A DNA stretch of 64,000 nt from contig NZ_PPHF01000038.1 in NCBI RefSeq assembly GCF_002904335.1, positions 1-64,000 on the forward strand, given 5' to 3'. The first letter of the stretch is position 1. Each line of letters starts with the position of its first letter. Position numbers and translations under genes: made by a program. Source of the DNA: Amycolatopsis sp. CA-126428 (GTDB lineage Bacteria > Actinomycetota > Actinomycetes > Mycobacteriales > Pseudonocardiaceae). Below are positions 1 through 7,614 of the stretch, piece after piece. The notes beneath the pieces are model-generated. The model ran no database searches. It was not told the origin of the DNA and saw nothing but the letters and a program-made list of their open reading frames with translations.

Positions 1-72
1 GGTGGTGGTGGTGCGGGCTTGGGTGGTGGTGGTGCGGGCTTGGGTGGTGGTGGTGCGGGCTTGGGTGGTGGT
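1..72. repeat. 21-bp direct tandem repeat, cut by window edge
   Basis: Three exact copies of a 21-bp unit (four GGT triplets followed by GCGGGCTTG) lie at 1-21, 22-42 and 43-63, followed by a partial fourth at 64-72. The unit is a multiple of three, so one frame reads VVVVRAW repeatedly, but no start or coding context supports translation. The left end is cut by the window, so total copy number is unknown. Confidence 0.9.
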
Positions 73-162
73 CACGTCGGCCAAGCTAGGAACGGGATGT
101 GCGGCCTCGGTGACCGTTGATCACCAGCTCCGCTCCGGTTCCGCACGTCGTGCTTTTGCGCT

Positions 163-172
163 TGATTGCGGT
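163..172. promoter_or_regulatory. Candidate LacI operator half-site, TGATTGCGGT
   Basis: TGATTGCGGT lies 13 bases upstream of the LacI-type gene at 185. The same 10-mer occurs in reverse orientation at 1327-1336 in front of the binding-protein gene. Sharing between a regulator promoter and its likely target promoter suggests an operator; that is inference. Confidence 0.4.
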
Positions 173-184
173 AAAGTTTCAGCT

Positions 185-1192
185 ATGACGCGTCGTCTTG
201 CCGAAGTCGCCCGCCAGGTCGGGGTCAGCGAAGCCACGGTCAGCCGGGTGCTCAACGGCCGGTCCGGGGTGTCCGCGAGCACCCGCGCCGCCGTGCTCAC
301 CGCGCTGGACGTGATGGGCTACGAGCGGCCCACCCAGCTGCGCGGCGAGCGGGCCCGGCTGGTCGGGCTGGTGCTGCCGGAGCTGCAGAACCCGATCTTC
401 CCGGCGCTGGCCGAGATCATGGGCAACGCCCTGGCCCAGCAGGGCTTCACGCCGGTGCTCTGCACGCGGACGGCGGGCGGGGTGTCCGAAGCCGAGTACG
501 TCGAGCTGCTCCTGCAGCAGCAGGTGTCGGGCGTGGTGTTCGCCGGCGGGCTGTACGCGCAGGCCGACGCGGTGCACTCCCACTACCACCACCTCGTCGA
601 GCGGCGGCTGCCGACGGTGCTGATCAACGCGGCGGTCGACCACCTCGGGCTGCCTCAGGTCTCCTGCGACGACGCGGTGGCGGTCGAGCAGGTCGTCGGG
701 CACCTGAGCTCGCTCGGGCACGAGAAGATCGGCCTCGTCCTCGGCCCGTCCGACCACGTGCCGTCGCAGCGGAAGCTCGAGGCGTTCCGCTCCTACGCGG
801 CGAAACTCGGGCTGCCGGTGCTGGACGAGCTGATCGAGCACGGCATGTTTTCGATCGAGGGCGGCCACGCGGCGGCCGCCCGCCTGTACCCGCGCGGCGC
901 GACGGCGGTGCTCTGCGCGAGCGACCTGCTGGCCCTCGGCGCGATCCGCGCGGCCCGCCGGCAGGGCCTCTCGGTGCCGGAGGACATTTCGGTGGTCGGC
1001 TACGACGACTCGGCCCTGATGAACTGCACCGACCCGCCCCTGACCACCACCCGCCAGCCGATCGAGGCGATGGGCCGGGCGGTGGTGGAACTGCTGGTCA
1101 AGCGCATCAACGGCGGTGAGGTCGCGGCCGAGGAACTGCTGTTCGCCCCGGAGCTGGTGGTCCGCGGGTCCACGGCCCGCCGCACCGCCTGA
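185..1192 (+). CDS. LacI-family transcriptional regulator of the sugar ABC operon
   Basis: The product is a 335-residue LacI/GalR-type regulator. An N-terminal helix-turn-helix (about residues 4-25, including EVARQVGVSEATVSRVLNG) is followed by a hinge and a periplasmic-binding-like sugar sensor domain from about residue 60 to the end. The frame stays open upstream to base 2 through the GGT repeat, but the family N terminus (MTRRLAEVAR) begins at the ATG at 185, so that start is used. It lies directly upstream of and collinear with a carbohydrate ABC importer and a glucosidase, separated by a strong hairpin, so it probably represses that operon until a sugar binds. The ligand cannot be read from the sequence; a maltooligosaccharide or alpha-glucoside would fit the GH13 neighbour. 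Confidence 0.9.
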   Translation: MTRRLAEVARQVGVSEATVSRVLNGRSGVSASTRAAVLTALDVMGYERPTQLRGERARLVGLVLPELQNPIFPALAEIMGNALAQQGFTPVLCTRTAGGVSEAEYVELLLQQQVSGVVFAGGLYAQADAVHSHYHHLVERRLPTVLINAAVDHLGLPQVSCDDAVAVEQVVGHLSSLGHEKIGLVLGPSDHVPSQRKLEAFRSYAAKLGLPVLDELIEHGMFSIEGGHAAAARLYPRGATAVLCASDLLALGAIRAARRQGLSVPEDISVVGYDDSALMNCTDPPLTTTRQPIEAMGRAVVELLVKRINGGEVAAEELLFAPELVVRGSTARRTA

Positions 1193-1206
1193 CCCGAGTA
1201 CCGCGA

Positions 1207-1236
1207 GAGCGCGACGGCTTGTCGGCCGTCGCGCTC
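1207..1236 (+). terminator. Intrinsic terminator after LacI gene
   Basis: A perfect 12-bp stem (GAGCGCGACGGC at 1207-1218 pairing with 1225-1236) encloses a 6-base loop and is followed by TTTG. It starts 14 bases after the LacI stop codon. Confidence 0.8.
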
Positions 1237-1292
1237 TTTGGCGCGCCCGAACTCGCTCGAGTCCTGTTCGTAAGTTGCAAAATCTCGTCGGG

Positions 1293-1336
1293 TTATTGCG
1301 GCCATCGCGTCTCCCACTTTAGAGTGACCGCAATCA
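1293..1336. promoter_or_regulatory. Inverted pair of ATTGCGG motifs upstream of the ABC operon
   Basis: ATTGCGG at 1295-1301 and CCGCAAT at 1328-1334 face each other across 26 bases. The right copy extends to ACCGCAATCA (1327-1336), the exact reverse complement of the 10-mer found before the LacI gene. The pair lies 36-79 bases before the binding-protein start, a reasonable place for repressor operators. Confidence 0.45.
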
Positions 1337-1371
1337 CGTGACAGCCGTCGCGACCCGAGAAGAGGCTTGAG

Positions 1372-2748
1372 ATGAGCAGTACCTGGTCCCGAACCGTCTC
1401 CCGCCGAACGTTGTGCCTGCTCGCCGCCGGTGGTCTCGCCCTCGGGGTGGCCGCCTGCGGGGACGGTGACACCGCCGCCCAGCCCGGCGGCAAGGTCAAG
1501 ATCACCGTCACCGGGCAGCCGCCGACCAGCCAGCCGTTCGAGCGCAGCGTCTTCGACGCCGACGTCAAGGAGTTCGAGGCGGCCCACCCGAACATCCAGA
1601 TCGAGCCCCACGAGGGGTTCATGGACCCGAAGACGTTCTCCGCGAAGCTCGCCGGCGGCCAGCTCGAAGACGTCTACTACGTCTACTTCACCGACCCGGC
1701 GCAGATCATCGCCCGCCACCAAGCCGCCGACATCACCGAAGCCGCCAAGAGCGTCCCGCACGTCAACGACCTCAAGCCGGAACTGCTGGACAACTTCCGC
1801 GACGCCGGCGGCAAGCTGTACGGCCTGCCCACGATGAACTACACGATGGGCCTGCTCTACAGCCGCCCGCTCTTCCAGAAGGCCGGGCTCGACCCGGACA
1901 AGCCGCCGCAGACCTGGGACGAAGTCCGCGAAGCCGCGAAGAAGATCTCCGCGCTCGGCAACGGCGTCGTCGGGTACGCCGACTACAGCAAGAACAACCA
2001 GGGCGGCTGGCACATGACCGGCTGGCTCTACTCGATGGGCGGCGACATCGCCCGCAAGGACGGCGACAAGTGGGTCGCCGACTTCGCCAACGAAAAGGGC
2101 AAGCAGGCCCTCCAGTACCTGCACGACATGCGCTGGACCGACAACTCCATGGGCGCCAAGCAACTGCTCGAAGCGCAGGACGTCCAGCGGATGATGGGCG
2201 CCGGCCAGCTCGGCATGTACATGGCCGCCCCGGACAACGTGCCGGTGCTGGTCAAGCAGTTCAACGGCAAGTACGAGGACTACGGCATCGCGGGCATGCC
2301 CGGCGGCCAGGGCACCCTGCTCGGCGGCGAAGGCTACATGCTCAACCCGAAGGCGTCGCCGGAGAAGATCAAGGCCGGCCTCGAGTGGATCCAGTGGAAG
2401 TACCTCAACCCGGACCGCTTCGAAAAGCACATCCGGCAGTACGTCGACGGCAAGCAGCCGGTCGGCCTGCCCGCCGAGCCCACCCCGGACGTCTGGCAGG
2501 GCGCGGTGCGCGACCAGCAGCTGGCGTTGAAAGCCAAGTACGCCAACGTCCCCGCCCAGAACTACACGTCCTATGTGGACACGACCAGCAAGATCAAGGG
2601 CAGCATCGAGCCGCCGAACGCGCAGCAGGTCTACGCCGCGCTCGACAGCGTGATGCAGGCGGTGCTCACCGACCAGAACGCCAACCTCGACCAGCAGCTG
2701 TCCTCGGCCGCGTCGAAGGTCAACGGTGTCCTCGCCCAGGTCAAGTAG
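1372..2748 (+). CDS. Sugar ABC transporter substrate-binding lipoprotein
   Basis: The 458-residue extracellular solute-binding protein (family 1, MalE/UgpB-like) captures sugar for the two permeases that follow. The N terminus is a lipoprotein signal: SRR near residue 10, a hydrophobic stretch, then a lipobox GVAAC with Cys29 as the lipidated residue. The SRR suggests that export could be through Tat. The mature part shows typical features of the family, such as YGLPTMNYTMGLLYSR and a late SPEKIKAGLEWIQW segment. A purine-rich ribosome site (GAAGAGG) precedes the ATG. The downstream permease begins inside its last codons. No ATPase gene is present, which is usual in actinomycetes where a shared MsiK-type ATPase serves several importers (family knowledge). 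Confidence 0.92.
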   Translation: MSSTWSRTVSRRTLCLLAAGGLALGVAACGDGDTAAQPGGKVKITVTGQPPTSQPFERSVFDADVKEFEAAHPNIQIEPHEGFMDPKTFSAKLAGGQLEDVYYVYFTDPAQIIARHQAADITEAAKSVPHVNDLKPELLDNFRDAGGKLYGLPTMNYTMGLLYSRPLFQKAGLDPDKPPQTWDEVREAAKKISALGNGVVGYADYSKNNQGGWHMTGWLYSMGGDIARKDGDKWVADFANEKGKQALQYLHDMRWTDNSMGAKQLLEAQDVQRMMGAGQLGMYMAAPDNVPVLVKQFNGKYEDYGIAGMPGGQGTLLGGEGYMLNPKASPEKIKAGLEWIQWKYLNPDRFEKHIRQYVDGKQPVGLPAEPTPDVWQGAVRDQQLALKAKYANVPAQNYTSYVDTTSKIKGSIEPPNAQQVYAALDSVMQAVLTDQNANLDQQLSSAASKVNGVLAQVK

Positions 2749-3700
2749 CCTGCTCGCCTGGCCCGCGGCGAAACCGTCGCGGGCCGGGCGCCCGGCCGTG
2801 TCGCAAGAAGAACGCCGCCGCACCCGGCTCAAGCGCAAGCTCAAGGAGAACCTCACCGCGTACGGCCTGCTCTGTGCCGCCCTCGTGGTGTTCGCGCTGT
2901 TCTCCTGGTACCCGATCGTGCGCGGTGTCCTGCTGAGCTTCCAGCAGGTCGACTTCGTCAACGCGCCGACGTGGGTCGGGTTCGACAACTTCGAACGGCT
3001 CTTCGCCGACCCGCTGTTCGGCGTCGCCTGGCGCAACACGCTGCTGTTCACCGGGCTCGCGCTCGTCTTCGGCTTCGCCGTCCCGTTCCTGACGGCAGTG
3101 CTGCTCAACGAGATCCGGCACGCCAAGGCGTTCTTCCGGCTCGCCGTCTACCTGCCGGTGATGCTGCCGCCGGTGGTGACGGCGCTGATGTGGAAGTGGT
3201 TCTACGACCCCGGTCCGGGCCTGTTCAACTCCGCGCTCGGCGCGGTCGGCCTGCCCGGCGGCCAGTGGCTCGACTCCTCCACCACCGCGATGCTGTCGCT
3301 CGTGTTCGTCTCGACGTGGGCCAACATGGGCAGCACCACGCTGATCTACCTGGCCGCGCTCGGCACCATCCCCGGCGAGCTCTACGAAGCCGCGGAGCTC
3401 GACGGCGCCGGGCTGTGGAAACGGCTGCGGCACGTGACGTTCCCGCAGACCCGGTTCGTCCTGCTGGTGCTCCTGCTGCTGCAGATCGTCGCGACCATGC
3501 AGGTGTTCACCGAGCCGTACGTGATGACCGGCGGCGGCCCGGACGACTCGACGGTGACCGTGCTCCTGCTGCTCTACCGCTACGCCTTCGTCTACAACGA
3601 CTTCGGCTCGGCGAGCGCGATGAGCCTGCTGCTGTTCGTGGCGCTCGGCGTGTTCTCGGCGTGGTACGTCCGGCTGACGCGGAAGGCGGACCAGTCATGA
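2726..3700 (+). CDS. Sugar ABC transporter permease, MalF type
   Basis: The 324-residue inner-membrane permease carries about six transmembrane segments. The first (around residues 48-68) includes YGLLCAALVVFALFSWYP. The cytoplasmic EAA loop, which contacts the ATPase, is seen as GELYEAAELDGAGLWKRLRHVTFPQ. The GTG at 2726 overlaps the end of the binding-protein gene by 23 bases and has AAGG just upstream, so translational coupling is likely. A GTG at 2798 (MSQEERRR) is an alternative with a poorer ribosome site. It pairs with the next permease, whose ATG overlaps its stop. Confidence 0.9.
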   Translation: MSSPRSSSLLAWPAAKPSRAGRPAVSQEERRRTRLKRKLKENLTAYGLLCAALVVFALFSWYPIVRGVLLSFQQVDFVNAPTWVGFDNFERLFADPLFGVAWRNTLLFTGLALVFGFAVPFLTAVLLNEIRHAKAFFRLAVYLPVMLPPVVTALMWKWFYDPGPGLFNSALGAVGLPGGQWLDSSTTAMLSLVFVSTWANMGSTTLIYLAALGTIPGELYEAAELDGAGLWKRLRHVTFPQTRFVLLVLLLLQIVATMQVFTEPYVMTGGGPDDSTVTVLLLLYRYAFVYNDFGSASAMSLLLFVALGVFSAWYVRLTRKADQS

Positions 3701-4566
3701 GGACCCTCGTCTCCCCCGGCGCGCTGCGGAGCCCGCGCGGCAAGGTCGTCTACGGCGTCGTCTTCGCCGGCACGCTGGCGGTGTTCTTGCTGGCGTTCAT
3801 GTTCCCGCTCTACTGGGTCGTCACCGGGGCGATGAAGTCCCCGCAGGAACTGGCGCAGACGCCGGCGACGCTCGTCCCGCACGAGTGGCACCCGGAGACC
3901 TTCGCCGACGCCTGGGACCAGCTGAACCTCGGCAAGTACTTCCTCAACACGCTCGTCGTCGCCGGCGGCGCGTGGCTGGCGCAGCTGGCCATCGACGTCC
4001 CGGCGGCGTTCGCGCTGTCGAAGCTGCGGCCGAAGTTCGGCAACGTCGTGCTCGGGCTGATGCTGGCCACGCTGATGCTGCCCGCCACCGCGTTGCTCGT
4101 CCCGACGTACGTGACGGTGACGGACCTGCCGCTGCTGCACCTCAACCTGATCAACTCACCGGCCGCGATCTGGCTGCCCGCGGCGGCGAACGCGTTCAAC
4201 ATCTACCTGCTGAAACGGTTCTTCGACCAGATCCCGGACGAGCTGATCGAAGCGGCTCGCCTCGACGGGGCCGGGCCGGTGCGCACGCTCTGGCGGATCA
4301 TCCTGCCGATTTCGCGGCCGATCCTGGCCGTCGTGTCGATCCTCGCGGTGGTCACCGCGTGGAAGGACTTCATCTGGCCGCTGCTGGTGTTCCCGGACAC
4401 CGGGAAGCAGACGCTCTCGGTGATGCTGCAGCGGGTGGCGATCGACATGCCGCTCAACGTGCTCGTGGCCGGGATGGTGCTGGCCAGCCTGCCGATGGTG
4501 GCGCTGTTCCTGGCCTTCCAGCGGCAGATCCTCGCCGGGCTGACCGCCGGCAGCCTCAAGGGCTGA
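3697..4566 (+). CDS. Sugar ABC transporter permease, MalG type
   Basis: This 289-residue permease is the second membrane half of the importer. It has an N-terminal membrane segment (residues about 20-45, VVFAGTLAVFLLAFMFPLYWV), several more helices and the EAA motif DELIEAARLDGAGPVRTLWRIILP. The long frame is open upstream, but the ATG at 3697 overlaps the preceding stop as ATGA and the protein from there has the usual MalG length. It is followed after 31 bases by the glucosidase gene, which has its own strong ribosome site (CAGGAGGG). Together, binding protein, permeases and glucosidase form an uptake-and-hydrolysis operon. Confidence 0.92.
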   Translation: MRTLVSPGALRSPRGKVVYGVVFAGTLAVFLLAFMFPLYWVVTGAMKSPQELAQTPATLVPHEWHPETFADAWDQLNLGKYFLNTLVVAGGAWLAQLAIDVPAAFALSKLRPKFGNVVLGLMLATLMLPATALLVPTYVTVTDLPLLHLNLINSPAAIWLPAAANAFNIYLLKRFFDQIPDELIEAARLDGAGPVRTLWRIILPISRPILAVVSILAVVTAWKDFIWPLLVFPDTGKQTLSVMLQRVAIDMPLNVLVAGMVLASLPMVALFLAFQRQILAGLTAGSLKG

Positions 4567-4597
4567 TCTTTCGACAACGACTCAGGAGGGCACTTCC

Positions 4598-6178
4598 GTG
4601 ACCGACAAGACCGGCTGGTGGCGGAGCGCGGCGATCTACCAGGTCTACATCCGCAGCTTCGCGGACGGCAACGGCGACGGCGTCGGCGACCTCGCCGGCG
4701 TCCGCGCCCGGCTGGACCACCTGGCCGACCTCGGCATCGACGCGATCTGGTTCACCCCGTGGTACCCGTCGCCGATGGACGACGGCGGCTACGACGTCGC
4801 CGACTTCCGCGACATCGAGCCGCTGTTCGGCACCCTCGCCGAGGCGGAGGACCTGATCGCCGAGGCCCACGCGCGCGGGATCCGGGTGATCATCGACATC
4901 GTGCCCAACCACTGCTCCGACGAGCACCGCTGGTTCCAGGCCGCGCTCGAAGCGGGCCCGGGTTCGCCGGAGCGGCAGCGGTTCTGGTTCCGGCCCGGCC
5001 GCGGCCCGGACGGCGGCGAGCCGCCGAACAACTGGAAGTCGCGCTTCGGCGGGTCCGCGTGGACCCGGGTCCCGGACGGCGAGTGGTACCTGCACCTCTA
5101 CAGCTCGCGCCAGCCGGACTTCAACTGGGACAACCCGGAGATCCGCACGGAGTTCGAGGACGTGCTGCGCTTCTGGTTCGACCGCGGCGTGGACGGCTTC
5201 CGCATCGACGTCGCCGACGGCCTGGTCAAGGACCCGCACCTGCCCGACGTCGACGACGGCGACGAGACGCCGTTCTCCGACCAGGAAGGGCTGCACGAGA
5301 TCTACCGGTCGTGGCGCAAGATCGCCGACAGCTACGGCGGCGAGCGCGTGCTGGTCGGCGAAATGTGGCTGGCGGACATGTCGCGGGCCGCCCGCTACCT
5401 GCGCCGCGACGAGCTGCACTCGGCGTTCAACTTCGACTTCCTGGTCTGCCCGTGGGACCCGGCGCGCTTCCGCGACGTCATTTCCCGCACGCTGAAGGCC
5501 CACGACGAGGTCGGCGCACCGGCGGCGTGGGTGCTGTCGAACCACGACGTCACCCGGCACGTCACCCGCTACGGCCGCGCCGGCGACACGGGTTTCTCGT
5601 TCGCGAACCGGCTGCACGAGCTGCCGGTGGACCTGGAACTGGGCACCCGCCGGGCCCGGGCAGCGGCGCTGCTGACGCTGGCCCTGCCCGGCGGGCTGTA
5701 CGTATACCAGGGCGAGGAGCTGGGGCTGTGGGAGGTCCTCGACATCCCCGACGAGCTGCGGCAGGACCCGGTCTTCGCCCGCACGGGCGGCACCGACCCG
5801 GGCCGCGACGGCTGCCGGGTCCCGATCCCGTGGTCCGGCGACGAGCCGCCGTTCGGCTTCGGCACCGGGGACGCGTGGCTGCCGCAACCGGCGGAGTGGA
5901 AGGCGTACACGGCTTCGGCGGAGGCGGCGGATCCGGACTCGATGCTGTCGCTGTACCGCGCCGGGCTCCGGATCCGGCGTGACCTGCCGACGGGTCAGCT
6001 GGAGTGGCTGTCGCTCGGCGAGGGCGTGCTGGCGTTCCGGCTCGGCACGGAGTTCACGTTCGCGCTGAACTTCTCGCCCGAACCGGTGCCGCTCCCGCCG
6101 GGCGAGGTCCTGCTGGCCAGCGGGCCGGTCGGCAACGGCGAGCTGCCGGCCGACACCGCTGTCTGGCTGCGGTCCTAG
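4598..6178 (+). CDS. GH13 alpha-glucosidase (intracellular)
   Basis: The 526-residue glycoside hydrolase family 13 enzyme has no signal peptide, so it should cleave imported alpha-glucosides in the cytoplasm. All four conserved regions are present: DIVPNH (about residue 100), GFRIDVAD with the nucleophile Asp204, GEMW with the acid/base Glu255, and SNHD with Asp317. The opening WWRSAAIYQVYIRSFADGNGDG is typical of the oligo-1,6-glucosidase/alpha-glucosidase branch. The GTG start is preceded by CAGGAGGG. It is the last gene of the ABC operon. Its TAG stop shares the CTAG palindrome with the stop of the convergent gene. Trehalose-, sucrose- or maltose-type specificity cannot be decided from sequence alone. 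Confidence 0.9.
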   Translation: MTDKTGWWRSAAIYQVYIRSFADGNGDGVGDLAGVRARLDHLADLGIDAIWFTPWYPSPMDDGGYDVADFRDIEPLFGTLAEAEDLIAEAHARGIRVIIDIVPNHCSDEHRWFQAALEAGPGSPERQRFWFRPGRGPDGGEPPNNWKSRFGGSAWTRVPDGEWYLHLYSSRQPDFNWDNPEIRTEFEDVLRFWFDRGVDGFRIDVADGLVKDPHLPDVDDGDETPFSDQEGLHEIYRSWRKIADSYGGERVLVGEMWLADMSRAARYLRRDELHSAFNFDFLVCPWDPARFRDVISRTLKAHDEVGAPAAWVLSNHDVTRHVTRYGRAGDTGFSFANRLHELPVDLELGTRRARAAALLTLALPGGLYVYQGEELGLWEVLDIPDELRQDPVFARTGGTDPGRDGCRVPIPWSGDEPPFGFGTGDAWLPQPAEWKAYTASAEAADPDSMLSLYRAGLRIRRDLPTGQLEWLSLGEGVLAFRLGTEFTFALNFSPEPVPLPPGEVLLASGPVGNGELPADTAVWLRS

Positions 6179-7509
6179 CGGGTCAGCTGCAGGATGTCTA
6201 CGCCGCGGGCGTTGTCCGCGACGTAGACGTACCTGCCGTGCCAGTACGGCGCCCACGCGCTCGCATCGGCCGGGCGGTAGTACGCGATCTGGCGCGGGTT
6301 CGTCGGGTCGCTGACGTCGAGGAACCGGGTGCCCTGCGCGTAGAACGACTGCACCAGGATCTTGCCGCGGACGTCGAAGTAGTGCGCGGAACAGTCGTCG
6401 GAGGCCGGGTCGCTGCCCTCCTGGCCGTTGACGCCCCAGGTGCCGACGCTTTCCAGGCGGAACGGCTTCTCCGGCGTCGAACGCCAGCCTTCGCCGTGGT
6501 AGGAGCCCTTCAGCGACGAAATCGTCAGGACGCCGTCGCCCGCGCAGCCGTCGACGAAGTTCTCCTCCGTCGCGTAGATCAGGTCCTGGCCGCGCCAAGC
6601 GCCGTCGCCGATGCGGTGGCCGGCCGGGTGGAAGCTGTTGTGCATGAACCGCGAGGGCGCCGCCGTCTCGGCGATGCCGCCACCGGCGTACGGGATCGGC
6701 TCGTGCGCGGTGGCGCGGCGGATCTTCCCGGACAGCGGGTCGCGGTGCACGCCGTTCGTCCAGTAGCCGCGGACACCGCCGCGGCCGGACACCCAGGCCA
6801 CGCCGTCCGCGTCGACCTGCACGTCGTGGACGTAGTCGGTCTTGCCGTCGTTGCGGGCCAGCTCGATCGGTTCCGGGTTCACCTTCGGGTGCTTCGGGTC
6901 GCGGATGTCGGTGACCCAGATCGGCCGCCCGCCCCAGTCGGCCGGCTGGTTGTCGGCCTTCGCCGGGCCGCCGGTCCACAGGTAGCGGCAGCCGTCGACG
7001 CAGCTGGTGGTGTGGCCGGCCGGCACCTGCACGTAGCTGAGGATCGCCGGGGCCTCGGGCTTCGAGACGTCGACGACGTAGATCCCGGACTCGCCGGTGT
7101 GCGTGGTGCCGCCGTACGCCCGCGGGTCGCGGGAGAGGAACACCAGCTTGCGGTTCTGGTCGACCTCGGTGTCCTCGGTCTCCCACAGCCCGGGCAGGCT
7201 GACCTGCCCGACCAGCTTCGGCGCGGCCGGGTTCTTCGTCAGGTCGTAGACCTTGAGCCCGAACTCGCCGGACACGACCATGACGTCGCGGCGGCCGTAG
7301 TCGAGGAAGTTGATCGAGATGGCGCCGGCGGCGTCGGGCACGTTGCCGACGGCCTTGACGTTCTTGACCGCCCCGGGATCGCCCAGCGTGCGGGCGGCCG
7401 GCACCGCGGGTTTGTCGTCCTCGCCGCAGGCGGCGGCCGGGAGCCCGGTCGCGACCAGCGTGGCGCTGACGGTGACGGCGGCGAAGCACGACCGCAACCA
7501 GGTGCGCAC
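6175..7509 (-). CDS. Secreted LVIVD-repeat (beta-propeller-like) protein
   Basis: The product (444 residues) begins with an export signal (RTWLRSCFAAVTVSATLVATGLPAAAC) ending in a Cys that could be lipidated. The rest contains repeats of the LVIVD kind, such as GLKVYDLTKNPAAPKLVGQV, GIYVVDVSKPEAPAILSYV and RFLDVSDPTNPRQIAYY, which usually fold as a propeller. The function is unknown; homologues are annotated only as LVIVD or hypothetical proteins. The GTG at 7509 is chosen because GGGAGG lies seven bases upstream; the frame also opens at 7545 without such a site. The C-terminal stop overlaps the glucosidase stop by four bases, so the two genes are convergent with no room for a separate terminator. 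Confidence 0.75.
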   Translation of the reverse strand: MRTWLRSCFAAVTVSATLVATGLPAAACGEDDKPAVPAARTLGDPGAVKNVKAVGNVPDAAGAISINFLDYGRRDVMVVSGEFGLKVYDLTKNPAAPKLVGQVSLPGLWETEDTEVDQNRKLVFLSRDPRAYGGTTHTGESGIYVVDVSKPEAPAILSYVQVPAGHTTSCVDGCRYLWTGGPAKADNQPADWGGRPIWVTDIRDPKHPKVNPEPIELARNDGKTDYVHDVQVDADGVAWVSGRGGVRGYWTNGVHRDPLSGKIRRATAHEPIPYAGGGIAETAAPSRFMHNSFHPAGHRIGDGAWRGQDLIYATEENFVDGCAGDGVLTISSLKGSYHGEGWRSTPEKPFRLESVGTWGVNGQEGSDPASDDCSAHYFDVRGKILVQSFYAQGTRFLDVSDPTNPRQIAYYRPADASAWAPYWHGRYVYVADNARGVDILQLTR

Positions 7510-7614
7510 GGCAAACCTCCCAGAACCCTGGCGAGCGTGACCCACCGAACGGTACGACGGAGATCAACCGGACACAACCGTCTTTCGTTGCCATCCGACT
7601 GGTAGGACTGGCTC

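Noticed and set aside
2..184. Extended N terminus of the LacI protein through the GGT repeat
   Set aside because: The LacI family begins at MTRRLAEVAR (185); the upstream translation is repetitive VVVVRAW with no homologous segment.
1000..3126. Long minus-strand frame (708 codons) across the ABC binding protein
   Set aside because: Low-complexity Arg/Leu/Val/Asp composition, no start context and no family match; the plus strand encodes a clear lipoprotein.
4556..7594. Very long minus-strand open frame (1012 codons) across the glucosidase
   Set aside because: It is antisense to the GH13 gene with all catalytic motifs on the plus strand; its translation is Arg/Ala/Gly/Pro-rich without any domain, as expected for the shadow frame of GC-rich coding DNA.
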